A DNA stretch of 64,000 bases from Sphingomonadaceae bacterium PASS1 (GCA_002255985.1 NKIR01000003.1:186001-250000); one strand, 5' to 3'; shown: positions 1 to 9,860, numbered from the stretch's first letter. The notes: a model not told the origin generated them from the sequence alone. Program-made: numbers and translations.

Positions 1-143
1 TCAGGAACAGCCACCGCAGGGCAGCCCGAGCGTGTGACGTTAACACCAACACCGGCACCGATATCAAGTTCGCCTTCGCGCGAACAACCGGCCAAGGTTG
101 CTGCAACAATGCCGAAGGTCAGGACTTTGGCGGCAAATTTCAT
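1..143 (-). CDS. Small lipoprotein, N-terminal part only (runs off the left edge)
   Basis: The minus-strand frame opens with ATG at 143-141 and has no stop before the window edge, so only 47 codons are visible. The start reads MKFAAKVLTFGIVAATLAGC: two basic residues, a hydrophobic stretch and a lipobox (LAGC), so the protein is probably exported and lipid-anchored at Cys20. The mature part begins SREGELDIGAGVGVNV, Gly/Val-rich. I do not recognise the family. It is divergent from ispH, leaving about 135 bases for two promoters. Confidence 0.7.
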   Translation of the reverse strand, partial: MKFAAKVLTFGIVAATLAGCSREGELDIGAGVGVNVTRSGCPAVAVP

Positions 144-278
144 ATAGGCTATCCTTGGCATAACAGTGCATTGGTTGCGGGTACGTCGCTGGCATTGGTC
201 CTTATCCGCCCATCGCCTGACGTGCAACAGGGGAAAGGTCTTGGCGGATGCTGCCTGTTTAACTAAAGGACATTGCCG

Positions 279-1244
279 ATGACTGAACAAACGATCTCCA
301 AGAAATCCCTTCGGCTGCTTCTGGCGGCACCACGCGGTTTTTGCGCGGGCGTTGACCGCGCCATCAAGATTGTCGAGCTCGCGCTCGAACAACATGGCGC
401 ACCGGTGTATGTCCGCCATGAAATTGTGCACAACCGCTTTGTTGTCGATAGTTTGAAGGCCAAGGGTGCGATATTCGTCGAGGAGCTGGATGAAGTGCCT
501 GATGGCGGGCATGTCGTATTTTCGGCGCATGGTGTCCCTAAATCGGTACCGGAAAATGCGCAGCAACGCGGCCTTGCCTATTTCGACGCCACCTGCCCTT
601 TGGTGTCAAAGGTGCATAAACAGGCTGAACGCCAGGTCGAAGCGGGCCGTCACATCATTTTTGTTGGCCATGCCGGACATCCCGAAGTCATTGGCACATT
701 TGGCCAAGTTTCAGTCGGCGCGATGACATTGGTTGAAACGGATGAGGACGCACGCAAGCTTCAGCCTGCGGATCCCGACAATCTCGCGTTCCTGACGCAG
801 ACAACTTTGTCGGTCGACGATACGTTGGAAATCGTATCCATCCTTGAAGCGCGCTTCCCAAACATTGTCGGTCCGAAAGGTGAGGATATCTGTTACGCAA
901 CATCCAACCGGCAAGAGGCGGTAAAGGCAATTGCGGGCGAATGTGACCTCGTCCTCGTCATTGGCGCGCCAAACAGCTCAAATTCGCTGCGCTTGGTCGA
1001 AGTGGCCGCGCGCTCGGGTGCGAAAGCGCATCTTGTGCAGCGCGCCGACAATATCAGCATGAACTGGTTTGACGGTGTGAACACGCTTGGTCTGACCGCA
1101 GGCGCGTCGGCGCCTGAAATATTGGTGCGTGAAATCATTGATGCGCTTGCCGTGCATTTTGACCTTGATGAACAGCAGGTCACAACCGCCGAAGAAAGCA
1201 TCACCTTCAAATTGCCACGCGAACTGGCCGGCGCGGCGGCTTGA
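279..1244 (+). CDS. ispH: 4-hydroxy-3-methylbut-2-enyl diphosphate reductase
   Basis: IspH (LytB) carries out the last step of the MEP isoprenoid pathway, reducing HMBPP to IPP and DMAPP with an iron-sulfur cluster. The 321-residue product has the three cluster cysteines in their family motifs: GFCAGV (Cys22), DATCPLVSK (Cys106) and [10 protein letters not shown] (Cys205), plus the substrate-binding histidine motifs EIVHN and GHAGHPEV. I chose ATG 279 over an in-frame TTG at 273 because AAGGA at 266-270 lies at good spacing. thrB begins two bases after the stop, so the two are probably cotranscribed. Confidence 0.96.
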   Translation: MTEQTISKKSLRLLLAAPRGFCAGVDRAIKIVELALEQHGAPVYVRHEIVHNRFVVDSLKAKGAIFVEELDEVPDGGHVVFSAHGVPKSVPENAQQRGLAYFDATCPLVSKVHKQAERQVEAGRHIIFVGHAGHPEVIGTFGQVSVGAMTLVETDEDARKLQPADPDNLAFLTQTTLSVDDTLEIVSILEARFPNIVGPKGEDICYATSNRQEAVKAIAGECDLVLVIGAPNSSNSLRLVEVAARSGAKAHLVQRADNISMNWFDGVNTLGLTAGASAPEILVREIIDALAVHFDLDEQQVTTAEESITFKLPRELAGAAA

Positions 1245-1245
1245 T

Positions 1246-2220
1246 TTGGCCGTTTACACGCAATTAGGGCCTGAACAGGTCGGCGCGTTGCTTGCGCTTT
1301 ATGATGTCGGTGAATTGGTTTCGCTAAAGGGCATTGCCGAGGGCGTTGAAAACAGCAATTTCTTTGTCGAAACGACGCAAAGCCGGTTCATCCTGACCAT
1401 TTACGAAAACCGCGTAGACCCAAAGGATCTACCGTTTTTCTATGCGCTGCTGAAACATTTGCACGAAGCGGGCTGCAAGGTTCCGCGTTTCATGTCGGAC
1501 CGCAGCGGCAATTGGTTGCAGACCATCGCTGGAAAGCCGGCCTGCCTTATCGAATTCCTCAATGGCATATCGGTCACGGAGCCATCGGCGGCACAGGCGC
1601 ACTCAACGGGTGCAGCACTTGGGCAAATGCACAAGGCGCTGGCGGACTTCACGCTGTCACGGCCCAACAGCCTTGGCATTTCTGCATTCCGGCCGCTCGC
1701 CATGCGCTGCACGGACGAAGGTCTGGACGACATTTCCCAAGGCTTGACTGCACGAATATTTGCGGAATGCGATTATCTTGACGCGCATTGGCCGACCAAT
1801 CTTCCCGTGGCCGCGATCCATGCGGACCTGTTTCCTGACAATGTCCTGATGCTTGGCGACAATGTCACTGGCCTGATCGATTTCTATTTCGCCTGCTCCG
1901 AAATCCGCGCTTACGATCTTGCGGTCACGCATAGCGCATGGTGCTTTTCGGGCGACGGCAAAATATTTGATGCGCAGGTGAGTGCGGCCATATTGTCGGG
2001 CTACACCGCAGCCGTGCCGATGGATGCCGCAACGCAGAACGCATTGCCGATATTGCTGCGCGGTGCGTGTTTGCGGTTTACATTAACGCGGTGTTACGAC
2101 TGGATTAACACGCCAGCCGATGCGCTGGTCACGCGCAAAGACCCCTTGGCGTTTCTGCGGCGGCTGGAATTCTATAGCGACCCCAATCAGGTTGAAGCCC
2201 TATTGGCCCAATTGCCATGA
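1246..2220 (+). CDS. thrB: Homoserine kinase (ThrB, aminoglycoside phosphotransferase-fold type)
   Basis: It phosphorylates homoserine in threonine synthesis. The protein has the APH/choline-kinase fold of the proteobacterial ThrB group: N-terminal VYTQL and [20 protein letters not shown], catalytic loop [13 protein letters not shown] and metal-binding LIDFYFAC. The frame stays open back into ispH, but family N-termini (MAVYT...) match a TTG start at 1246, one base after the ispH stop, giving 324 residues. The stop overlaps the rnhA start as ATGA. Translational coupling to ispH is inferred from the weak upstream ribosome site. Confidence 0.93.
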   Translation: MAVYTQLGPEQVGALLALYDVGELVSLKGIAEGVENSNFFVETTQSRFILTIYENRVDPKDLPFFYALLKHLHEAGCKVPRFMSDRSGNWLQTIAGKPACLIEFLNGISVTEPSAAQAHSTGAALGQMHKALADFTLSRPNSLGISAFRPLAMRCTDEGLDDISQGLTARIFAECDYLDAHWPTNLPVAAIHADLFPDNVLMLGDNVTGLIDFYFACSEIRAYDLAVTHSAWCFSGDGKIFDAQVSAAILSGYTAAVPMDAATQNALPILLRGACLRFTLTRCYDWINTPADALVTRKDPLAFLRRLEFYSDPNQVEALLAQLP

Positions 2221-2669
2221 AACAGATTGAAATTTTCACCGACGGCGCGTGCAAGGGCAACCCCGGGCCGGGCGGCTGGGGTGCGATCATCCGTTATGGC
2301 AAGCATGAAAAAGAAATCGCGGGCGGCGATCCGGACACTACCAACAACCGCATGGAAATGAGCGCGGCCATTCACGCGCTGAACGCCCTTGTCGAACCAT
2401 GCAGCGTCAAACTGCACACCGACAGCAAATATGTCATCGATGGCATCACAAAATGGATCTTTGGCTGGCAACGCAATGGTTGGAAAAACGCGTCGAAACA
2501 GCCGGTGCGCAATGCCGACCTATGGCGTGAGATGATCGCAGCGATCGCGCGGCATCAGGTGGAATGGATTTGGGTCAAAGGGCATAATGGCCACCCCGAA
2601 AATGAGCGCGCAGACCGGCTGGCCAGCGATGCGGCCGACGTTGCCAGCAAAAAGGTTGCGATAGGCTAG
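2217..2669 (+). CDS. rnhA: Ribonuclease HI
   Basis: It degrades the RNA strand of RNA-DNA hybrids. The 150-residue protein has the full RNase H1 set: [18 protein letters not shown] with the first catalytic Asp, [13 protein letters not shown] with the Glu, [12 protein letters not shown] with the second Asp, and [17 protein letters not shown] with the His and last Asp. The ATG overlaps the thrB stop by four bases. It is the last gene of the ispH-thrB-rnhA group and converges on the FAD oxidoreductase. Confidence 0.97.
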   Translation: MKQIEIFTDGACKGNPGPGGWGAIIRYGKHEKEIAGGDPDTTNNRMEMSAAIHALNALVEPCSVKLHTDSKYVIDGITKWIFGWQRNGWKNASKQPVRNADLWREMIAAIARHQVEWIWVKGHNGHPENERADRLASDAADVASKKVAIG

Positions 2670-2670
2670 T

Positions 2671-3777
2671 TTAAAAACGCCCGGGCGCATAGAGCGCAGC
2701 ATGGACGCGGTCGGGCGGCATTATGGCATCGTTCAGCAACGATGCCGCCAGCTGCGCCGCGGCAGGTGCCGTCTGGATGCCAAAGCCACCCTGCCCTGCA
2801 AACCAGAAGAACGCATCATGCGCCCCATCGCGGCCAATGACCGGCAGCCGGTCAGGCGCAAAGCTGCGCAGACCGGCCCATTTACGTTCGACACGGCGGA
2901 TATCCCAGTCGACAACCTGCTGCAGCCGATCAATGGCAAGCGCGATATCATATTCTTCAGGTGCGGCATCGCATGCCGGTGTTGCGGTCTCATCATGCGG
3001 GCTCAACCACAAACGTCCGCCCGCATCGGGCTTGAAATAGAAACTGCCATCAAGGCCAATGACGAGCGGCAGCGCCGCAGGCACATCGGGTGCAACCGCC
3101 AATTGGGCAATGGTGCGCCGATAGGGTTGAATGCCCAAAGGACGAACGCCCGCCATCTGCGCCACATTATCGGCCCATGCACCGGCAGCATTGACGATGA
3201 TATCGGCGGTGCAGTTCAGGCTGCCCGCTTGGATATGCCACATGCCGTAACGCCATACGGCACGTTCCAGCCGGCTGTTGCAATGTGGTTGAACGCCCTG
3301 CTTGCGCGCTTGGCGCAGATAGGCCGCGTGGAGCGCGGCGACGTCAATATCCGCACAGGCCGCCTCCCATAGCCCGGTTGTCCATCCGCTGCGCAGACCG
3401 GGTACATGTCGTTCCAAATCCTTCCGGTCGCTGCGTTCAATATGCACACCACTGGAGGCGAACTCCGCCAGCATATCGTCCGCCAAAGGTTGCTGCTCTG
3501 CCGTGCCAATGTGCAGCCCGCCGCGCGGGTTCATCAATGGACCATCATGAAAGTCCTTGGGTGGGTTCACCAGAAAAGGGCCCGACGCCGTTGTCAGCGG
3601 TTGAACGTCTGGGCCACCATAGCATTCAACCCAGAACGCGGCTGACCGGCCCGTGGAATGATATCCCGGATGTGCCTCCGCCTCAATCAGGACAACCGAC
3701 TGATATGCAGACAGTTGCGCGGCAAGACTTGCCCCGGCGATACCGGCACCGATGATGGCAATGCTAAAATCGCTCAT
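2671..3777 (-). CDS. FAD-dependent amino-acid oxidase-type oxidoreductase (DAO family)
   Basis: The 368-residue protein opens with a Rossmann FAD motif, IAIIGAGIAGASLAAQL, followed by an acidic strand end (VVLIEAE) and HSTGRSAAF, as in glycine and D-amino-acid oxidases. The C-terminal part (WAGLRSFAPDRLPVIG, WFAGQGGFGIQTAPA) is the usual second FAD-contacting segment. The substrate cannot be named; D-amino acids or another secondary amine are the family's usual range. The start at 3777 overlaps the stop of the upstream hydrolase gene as ATGA, so the two are probably one operon. Confidence 0.85.
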   Translation of the reverse strand: MSDFSIAIIGAGIAGASLAAQLSAYQSVVLIEAEAHPGYHSTGRSAAFWVECYGGPDVQPLTTASGPFLVNPPKDFHDGPLMNPRGGLHIGTAEQQPLADDMLAEFASSGVHIERSDRKDLERHVPGLRSGWTTGLWEAACADIDVAALHAAYLRQARKQGVQPHCNSRLERAVWRYGMWHIQAGSLNCTADIIVNAAGAWADNVAQMAGVRPLGIQPYRRTIAQLAVAPDVPAALPLVIGLDGSFYFKPDAGGRLWLSPHDETATPACDAAPEEYDIALAIDRLQQVVDWDIRRVERKWAGLRSFAPDRLPVIGRDGAHDAFFWFAGQGGFGIQTAPAAAQLAASLLNDAIMPPDRVHAALYAPGRF

Positions 3778-4730
3778 GGCCGGGGTGCGTGCTGGTCCAG
3801 AAAAAAGTCGATGCGTTTCAGGCACTGGTCGCGCACGCCATCTGCTTCGCGCAGCAGTTCGTGTGCGGCCTCTTTACCGAAAATAAGCGTTTCGGCATTT
3901 GGCAGGCGTTTGCTGTCTGCGATTACGCGTGTCGTGCTGACCAGTTGATCCGCCGTCGTCGCGAGCAATAAGATTGGCGTTTGCACCGCCTCCAGCGCGC
4001 CGGGTCGTTCCAGCAAGCGAATGGACGCCATGGCGCGTTCCACCCAGTTCCAGCTCGGCGGTCCAAGCTTCACCTCAGGACGCAGCGCCCACCAAGCAAC
4101 CTCGTCTTCATAGCGGTCGTCGTCATGCGTGAGCATTTTGCCGCGCATGCTCATCGGCGATAATGGCTTTTCACTGACTTTCCATGCGGCTTGTTTGCCC
4201 TTGCCCAATTTCACCATCAACTTGGCAACGGCATGGTTGAGTGCAAGCGGCAGGCCGCCGGTTTGAATGCCCAGCATCGGCGCGCTCAGGGCCACCGCGT
4301 CGGGATCAATCGCCTTTTCCACCAAGGCACGCATGGCCAGTTGCCCGCCCATGCTGTGCGCGAGCACAACATGCGGCGCTGGCGTTTCGCGTTTCCATGC
4401 GTCCCAGAATGTGCGCAAATCCGCAATCCAAGTAGCGAAATCGTCGATATGGCCGATTTGGGGATCATCCAGCAACCGGCCCGAAGCACCCTGCCCGCGC
4501 CAATCGATGGCCGTAACATGCCATCCTGCATCGGCATAATAAGCCAATGTTTCGAGATATTTTTCGTAATGGTCGCCGCGACCGGGCAAAAACAACAACG
4601 ATCCACGCGGCGGGGTCGACGCCTGCCAATCGATCCGCCGTATCGGCCAACCATCGGCTGCGCGCCACATCGCCTCTGCGGCATTCGCAGGAACTGCGCG
4701 TCGGTTCATCGGTGTTTTTGGTGCGTGCAT
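3774..4730 (-). CDS. Alpha/beta hydrolase, lysophospholipase/monoacylglycerol lipase type
   Basis: A serine hydrolase of about 318 residues. The nucleophile elbow is AHSMGGQ (Ser126 from ATG 4730), the oxyanion region is LFLPGRGDHYEKY, and the strand-turn AIDWRGQGASG is typical of the PldB/monoglyceride lipase group. Starts at 4754, 4730 and 4709 are possible; 4730 avoids overlap with cpaA. Natural substrates are unknown. It is translationally coupled to the FAD oxidoreductase downstream and divergent from the pilus cluster. Confidence 0.8.
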   Translation of the reverse strand: MHAPKTPMNRRAVPANAAEAMWRAADGWPIRRIDWQASTPPRGSLLFLPGRGDHYEKYLETLAYYADAGWHVTAIDWRGQGASGRLLDDPQIGHIDDFATWIADLRTFWDAWKRETPAPHVVLAHSMGGQLAMRALVEKAIDPDAVALSAPMLGIQTGGLPLALNHAVAKLMVKLGKGKQAAWKVSEKPLSPMSMRGKMLTHDDDRYEDEVAWWALRPEVKLGPPSWNWVERAMASIRLLERPGALEAVQTPILLLATTADQLVSTTRVIADSKRLPNAETLIFGKEAAHELLREADGVRDQCLKRIDFFLDQHAPRP

Positions 4731-4770
4731 GGTTACGTTTTGGCAATCTTTCATGGTTAATGCTTTGCAG

Positions 4771-5244
4771 ATGACCAGTGAAACTCTCGCTTACGCAACC
4801 CTTGGCGGCTTGGCAATTGCGCTGTTGGTATCAATATACACCGACATCAGATATCGCCTTATTTTCAACAAGATAACCATCGCAATTGCGTTTGGTGCGC
4901 CATTGTTCTGGCTGGCCAGTGGTGGGTTTAACTTCACCGATATCAGCCTGCACCTGCTGACCGCAGCGATTACGTTCATTGTCTTTGCTATCGCATTTCA
5001 TTTCGGCGCCATGGGTGGCGGAGATGTGAAGCTTTTTGCGGCTTTGGCGTTGTGGTTCCATTGGGTCGAGGTCATCCGCCTCATCTTATACGCATCGATC
5101 ATCGGTGCCGCGGTAACCATTATTTTTCTCGCGATTCACAAATGGAAACAAAGGGATGGCCGCGCGCGCATTCCCTACGGTGTCGCGATCGCACTTTCCG
5201 GGCTTTGGATCGCAGGGGAACGGATTTTTAACCATTTTACATGA
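4771..5244 (+). CDS. cpaA: Prepilin peptidase of the Tad/Flp pilus system
   Basis: A membrane aspartic protease of the A24 family that cleaves the leader of Flp prepilin and pseudopilins. The two catalytic aspartates are in YTDIRYRLI (about D25) and MGGGDVKLF (about D85). Five or six hydrophobic segments fill the roughly 157 residues; it lacks the N-terminal methyltransferase domain of PilD, as expected for CpaA/TadV. Starts at 4729 and 4753 are also in frame and no ribosome site decides. First gene of the Tad cluster. Confidence 0.88.
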   Translation: MTSETLAYATLGGLAIALLVSIYTDIRYRLIFNKITIAIAFGAPLFWLASGGFNFTDISLHLLTAAITFIVFAIAFHFGAMGGGDVKLFAALALWFHWVEVIRLILYASIIGAAVTIIFLAIHKWKQRDGRARIPYGVAIALSGLWIAGERIFNHFT

Positions 5245-5288
5245 AATAGCATGGTTCGATCAGAGGACCTTTCAGGGAACAGTACGTC

Positions 5289-6308
5289 ATGGATAGGAAA
5301 AAAGTCATATTGCTGGTGGCCGCGCTTTTAATCGCGGCTGTGACCGCCTTTATGGCGCGCAGCATGTTCACCGGAGCGTCTGCACCCCAAGCTGCGGCAG
5401 CCGCCGCGCCGGCACCCGTGCCGACCGGACCCAAAGTCCTCGTCGCGACGAAGGCATTGCCCGTTGGCACGATCATCACCGCCGACAGCGTGCGCTATCA
5501 ACCATGGCCGAAAGAATTGATTGAAGCCGCCTATTTCAAAGAAGGTAGCGACGGCGCATCCATTGACAGCCTTGTTGGCACCGTCGTTCGCAACGCCGTG
5601 ACCGCTGGCCAGCCACTGACCCAAGGTTCCATCGTTAAGCCCGGTGACCGCGGCTTCCTCGCCGCTGCGCTTGGACCTGGCATGCGTGCGGTGACGGTGC
5701 CGGTGTCGGCATTGACCGGTGTTGCAGGCTTTGTCTTCCCCGGTGACCGTGTCGACCTTGTGCTCACACAAAATGTTGAAGCAAGCGCTGGTCCGCCATT
5801 GAAGGTTTCCGAAACCATTGTCCGCAACCTGCGTGTGTTGGCGACGGACCAACGATCAACTCCGTCCGTCGATGACAAGGGCAATACCGTCGTCTCTGAA
5901 TATAAATTGGTGACGATTGAAGCGACCCCGCGTATTGCCGAGAAGATTACGGTTGCGCAATCGATCGGCACGATCAGCCTTTCCCTGCGTTCGCTGGCCG
6001 ACAATGCATCCGAACTGGAACAAGCGCTCGCCTCTGGCGACGTCAACATCCCCGAAGGTGCAACAGCGGATCAGGAACAGGCCATCATGCGCCAGCTGGC
6101 ACAGCGTCCATCCGCAAGCAAAAGCAGCTATGCAACCGGCGGCGACGTATCGCGCTTCCAACGCAGCAGCGTACCGGCACAAATGCCATTGGCGGTCGCA
6201 GCCGAACAGGCACGCACGCAAAAGCAAGTCGAGAAAATTATGAAGGGTCCAGTGGTCCGTGTGTCGCGTGGCGGCAGTGTGACCGAAATCGACATCAGCC
6301 GGAGATAA
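5289..6308 (+). CDS. cpaB: Flp pilus assembly protein CpaB (RcpC)
   Basis: A 339-residue periplasmic protein with one N-terminal membrane segment (ILLVAALLIAAVTAFMA) and an Ala/Pro-rich linker. It then has an SAF domain (KVLVATKALPVGTIITADSV) and an RcpC/CpaB domain (GMRAVTVPVSALTGVAGFVFPGDRVDLVL). CpaB proteins sit with the secretin and may bind peptidoglycan. It lies 44 bases after cpaA and 4 bases before cpaC, within the pilus operon. Confidence 0.93.
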   Translation: MDRKKVILLVAALLIAAVTAFMARSMFTGASAPQAAAAAAPAPVPTGPKVLVATKALPVGTIITADSVRYQPWPKELIEAAYFKEGSDGASIDSLVGTVVRNAVTAGQPLTQGSIVKPGDRGFLAAALGPGMRAVTVPVSALTGVAGFVFPGDRVDLVLTQNVEASAGPPLKVSETIVRNLRVLATDQRSTPSVDDKGNTVVSEYKLVTIEATPRIAEKITVAQSIGTISLSLRSLADNASELEQALASGDVNIPEGATADQEQAIMRQLAQRPSASKSSYATGGDVSRFQRSSVPAQMPLAVAAEQARTQKQVEKIMKGPVVRVSRGGSVTEIDISRR

Positions 6309-6312
6309 CAAC

Positions 6313-7944
6313 ATGGCACGTTTCACCACATTCAAATCGGGCCTTGCAGCCGCGGTTATGACCGCAGCCATCGGCACAACCACGTTGGTCGGCGCGTTGG
6401 TCGGGATGCCAACAGCAGCGTCGGCGCAATCCGCAAAAGATGGCAAGTTGCTGATATTGTCCATCGGACGCGGGCAACAGGTCAACCTGGGTTCAAGCAT
6501 CACCGATGTGGTGGTCGCTGACCCCACCATCGCTGATGTCGAAGTAAAAACCGGACGCCAGATCTATATCCTGGGCAAGGGCCCCGGCGAAACCACGGTC
6601 TACGCAACCGACGCAGCGGGCCGCACGGTGTATCAGGCAACAGTCCGCGTCGGCAACAATATGGACTCGGTCTCGCAAATGCTTGCGCTTGCGATGCCCG
6701 ATTCCAAGATCATTGTTACCACGATGAACGGCGTCATTCTGCTGACAGGCACCGTCAACCAACCCGAAGAAGCGGCTGAAGCCGAAGCATTGGTAAAGGC
6801 CTTCACGGGCGGAAATATGCAAGTCTTAACCCGGCTGAAAAACGCGACGCCGCTGCAAATCAATTTGCAGGTCCGCATCGCTGAAGTCAGCCGTTCGCTT
6901 ATGAAAGAAATTTCGGGCAACCTCAAAACCCGCGATCACGGCGGGACCGGAATTCTTGGCGGCGCATATCGCGGACGTGATATCGCCGATATTAGCTCGG
7001 TCACGAACCCGGACAGCCTTCCTGTTGTAGATGCCTCTTCGGCATTTGGCCTGCCTGCAGGAGCCATATCGCTGCCATTCAATCCAGCGACCGGACAATT
7101 TTTAACAAGCGCATATACGCAGTATAACTTCAAAGTTCCTTCAGGAACGAATGTGCTGACGGCGGCTGGTCGTTTGTTTGGCATGGATGTGGCAGCTGCC
7201 TTCGATCTAACGGAAAAGGCGGGCCTCAGTTCAACATTGGCGAACCCCAATCTGACAACTGTATCGGGTGAAACTGCCGAGTTTCTGGCGGGCGGCGCGT
7301 TCCCTGTGGTGACCTCCTCGAACAATGGCACCAACGTCGAATATAAGAATTATGGTGTCAGCCTGACCTACACGCCAACGGTTTTATCGGATGGCCGCAT
7401 TTCGTTGCGGGTGCGCTCGGAAGTTTCGGATATTTCATCGCAGGGCGCCGTGCGTTTCGGCGGCCTTGAAGTGCCGGCGACCACGACACGGATGGCCGAA
7501 ACGACGGTTGAGCTTGGTTCAGGTCAAAGCATGATGATCGCTGGATTGTTAAGCAACTCGATGGGTAGCTCGGTCGAAAAAATGCCTGGAGCCGGAGACA
7601 TTCCAGTGCTTGGCGCGCTTTTCAAATCCAACGGTTGGCGTCGCAACGAAACCGAACTTATGATTGTTATCACGCCCTATTTGGTGAAGCCCGTATCCGA
7701 TAGCCAGATTGTACTACCGACGGACGGAATGAATTCGCCAAATGACCTTGAACGCATTTTGCTTGGCAAGGTGACAAGCGACAAGGGCGAAAAAACCCGC
7801 CCAATGCCAACGATTGCGCCAACGGTGTCCGATGGCCCTGAGCTGGGATCAGTAACCGACGCGGTCACACCGTTGCCCAAAAAAGTCCAATCGCAAGCTT
7901 CCGCGACCGTCCCAAGCGGCCCCGGCTTCAGCTTCGACAATTGA
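6313..7944 (+). CDS. cpaC: Flp pilus outer-membrane secretin CpaC (RcpA)
   Basis: This 543-residue protein forms the outer-membrane channel for the Tad pilus. It has a long signal peptide ending in ASAQ and a pilus-type N domain (LSIGRGQQVNLGSSITDVVVADPTIADVEV). A BON-like region (IVTTMNGVILLTGTV) follows, then the C-terminal secretin domain (LANPNLTTVSGETAEFLAGG, and the motif GAGDIPVLGALFKS). The ATG follows GGAGATAACA, a reasonable ribosome site. The C-terminus after about residue 465 is a Pro/Ser/Thr-rich tail beyond the secretin core. Confidence 0.94.
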   Translation: MARFTTFKSGLAAAVMTAAIGTTTLVGALVGMPTAASAQSAKDGKLLILSIGRGQQVNLGSSITDVVVADPTIADVEVKTGRQIYILGKGPGETTVYATDAAGRTVYQATVRVGNNMDSVSQMLALAMPDSKIIVTTMNGVILLTGTVNQPEEAAEAEALVKAFTGGNMQVLTRLKNATPLQINLQVRIAEVSRSLMKEISGNLKTRDHGGTGILGGAYRGRDIADISSVTNPDSLPVVDASSAFGLPAGAISLPFNPATGQFLTSAYTQYNFKVPSGTNVLTAAGRLFGMDVAAAFDLTEKAGLSSTLANPNLTTVSGETAEFLAGGAFPVVTSSNNGTNVEYKNYGVSLTYTPTVLSDGRISLRVRSEVSDISSQGAVRFGGLEVPATTTRMAETTVELGSGQSMMIAGLLSNSMGSSVEKMPGAGDIPVLGALFKSNGWRRNETELMIVITPYLVKPVSDSQIVLPTDGMNSPNDLERILLGKVTSDKGEKTRPMPTIAPTVSDGPELGSVTDAVTPLPKKVQSQASATVPSGPGFSFDN

Positions 7945-7967
7945 CCATCCGTTCAAGGAGACAAGAT

Positions 7968-8558
7968 ATGCAAAAGGTAACAATCCTGATCGCTGCAAGC
8001 CTTGGTTTGACCGGTTGCGGCACATTGCCAACCAACACATCCATGTATTCGGTGCACCAGCCAGTTGTCGAACGAACCAATTATGCGATCGACCTTGCCG
8101 CCGACGGCAGTGGCATCGCCTTTGCCGACCAGAAACGATTGAACGCATGGTTTGAAGCGCTGGACCTTCGCTATGGTGACCGCATTTCAATCGATAGCGG
8201 TGGTGGCTATGGCAACGACGATGCCGCGCGCGACGTGCGTGCAGCAGCCGCAGAACGCGGTATCATGGTCACGGAAGGCGCACCGGCAACGCCCAGCGTG
8301 ATAACACCCGGTAACATTCGCGTTGTTGTCACGCGATCACACGCGTCGGTGCCATCCTGCCCCAATCATAGCACGACGCATGATAGAAACTTCAATGCAG
8401 GTAACAACAGCAATTACGGCTGCGCCATGAATTCCAACCTCGCGGCCATGGTCGCTGACCCCGAAGATCTGGTGCGTGGACGCGACAACAAGCGGCTCGA
8501 CAGCAACAGCGGCAAAGCAGCGGTTAATGCCTACAAGACCAAGACCGGAGGCAATTGA
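7968..8558 (+). CDS. cpaD: Pilus assembly lipoprotein CpaD
   Basis: A 196-residue outer-membrane lipoprotein associated with the Tad secretin. ATG 7968 is preceded by AAGGAGA at ideal spacing and gives a signal peptide with lipobox LTGC (Cys17). A longer in-frame start at 7941 would place extra charged residues before the signal and is unlikely. CpaD family features include the repeated VVERTNYAIDL and SVPSCPNHS segments and a conserved NYGCAMNSNLAAMVADPEDLV region. Its TGA overlaps the cpaE ATG as TGATG. Confidence 0.9.
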   Translation: MQKVTILIAASLGLTGCGTLPTNTSMYSVHQPVVERTNYAIDLAADGSGIAFADQKRLNAWFEALDLRYGDRISIDSGGGYGNDDAARDVRAAAAERGIMVTEGAPATPSVITPGNIRVVVTRSHASVPSCPNHSTTHDRNFNAGNNSNYGCAMNSNLAAMVADPEDLVRGRDNKRLDSNSGKAAVNAYKTKTGGN

Positions 8559-9820
8559 TGAACGCCCCATGGAAATCCGGTGTTTCCGGAACGCGTAGCC
8601 CGATTAGCGGCTATGTATGCGACGACCTCACGCTGGATGTCGTGCGCAGTGTGTGTGAGGAAATGGGCTGGAGTCAGGACAAAGCCTATAAAGGCGGCCT
8701 GCGCAACGCCATTCAATCGCTATCGGTTTCGGCAAGCCCACAAATATTGCTGGTCGATTTGTCGGAATCGGGTGACCCGATCAGCGACATCAACAGCCTT
8801 GCTGAAGTGTGCGAGCCCGGAACAATCGTGATTGCGGTCGGTCAGGTGAACGACGTTCGCCTGTACCGCGATTTGCTGATGTCGGGTCTGCAGGATTATC
8901 TTTTGAAGCCACTTAGTCCAGATGCACTGCGCGATGCATTTGCCAATGCACAGGCCGCATTGAACGCCCCGAAATTGGATGATGGCAATGTTGATCGGCC
9001 ACATGTGTCAACCGCAGTCATTGGGACCCGCGGTGGTTCAGGCGCGTCGACTATTGCCGCATCGCTGGCATGGGCATTCTCGCAAGTGCAAGGCCATCAA
9101 ACAGGCTTGCTCGACCTTGATGTCCACTTTGGCACAGCCGCGCTCGCGATGGATCTGGAGCCCGGCCGCGGTTTGACCGACGCCATCGATAACCCAAGCC
9201 GCATCGACGGGTTGTTTATCGAACGCGCGATGATCAAAGCCAATGAACGTCTGTCCATCTTGTCCGCAGAAGCGCCGATGAACAGCCCGATGTTGACCGA
9301 TGGATCCGCCTTTTTCCAGCTGCAGGAAGAATTCCGCGCGGCGTTCGAAAATACCGTCATCGATCTGCCACGCAGCATGCTGATTGCATATCCGCACCTC
9401 ATGCAAGACGTGAACATTGCGGTTGTCACAACTGAACTAACGCTGGCTTCAGCGCGCGACAGCATCCGCATTTTGGCTTGGCTGAAACAGAACGCGCCAC
9501 ATTGCAAAGTGCTGGTTGTCGCAAACAATGTTCAATCGGCGATCGTTGAAATCACGCGCAAGGATTTTGAAAGCACGATCGAACGCAAGATCGACCTACT
9601 GTTGCCAACCGATCCCAAGGCGGTGGCGCAAGCGGCCAAGCTGGGGCAGCCGGTTATCGAAGCCGTTCGTGGAAGCAAGCTTTCAGCCGGTATCATAACA
9701 TTGGCCGAAATGGTTGCTGGTACCTTCGCAGAAGCCGCTGACAAGGCGCCTGCAAATAGCAAAAGCACCGCGAAGAAGACTGCTTTTGCAGGTTTCAAAT
9801 CGATGTTGAAAAAGAAGTAA
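8558..9820 (+). CDS. cpaE: Pilus assembly ATPase-like localisation protein CpaE (TadZ)
   Basis: A 420-residue MinD/ParA-superfamily protein that positions the Tad machine, commonly at a pole. Residues 1 to about 130 form an atypical receiver-like domain (ILLVDLSESGDPISDI, QDYLLKPL). The rest is the ATPase domain with TadZ-type deviant Walker A, GTRGGSGASTIA, and GLLDLDVHFG as Walker A'/B region. ATG 8558 follows GGAGG. The next gene should be the cpaF assembly ATPase, but only 40 bases separate cpaE from tadB. Confidence 0.92.
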   Translation: MNAPWKSGVSGTRSPISGYVCDDLTLDVVRSVCEEMGWSQDKAYKGGLRNAIQSLSVSASPQILLVDLSESGDPISDINSLAEVCEPGTIVIAVGQVNDVRLYRDLLMSGLQDYLLKPLSPDALRDAFANAQAALNAPKLDDGNVDRPHVSTAVIGTRGGSGASTIAASLAWAFSQVQGHQTGLLDLDVHFGTAALAMDLEPGRGLTDAIDNPSRIDGLFIERAMIKANERLSILSAEAPMNSPMLTDGSAFFQLQEEFRAAFENTVIDLPRSMLIAYPHLMQDVNIAVVTTELTLASARDSIRILAWLKQNAPHCKVLVVANNVQSAIVEITRKDFESTIERKIDLLLPTDPKAVAQAAKLGQPVIEAVRGSKLSAGIITLAEMVAGTFAEAADKAPANSKSTAKKTAFAGFKSMLKKK

Positions 9821-9860
9821 CTCCGGCATGGGTCCACCCCGGGCATAGGTAACAGAGCGA

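Noticed and set aside
1129-1245. Upstream extension of thrB inside ispH
   Set aside because: It overlaps ispH coding sequence and family N-termini begin at the TTG at 1246.
8558-9820. ParA/MinD partition protein
   Set aside because: The N-terminal receiver-like domain, the TadZ-type Walker A and position inside the pilus cluster identify CpaE.
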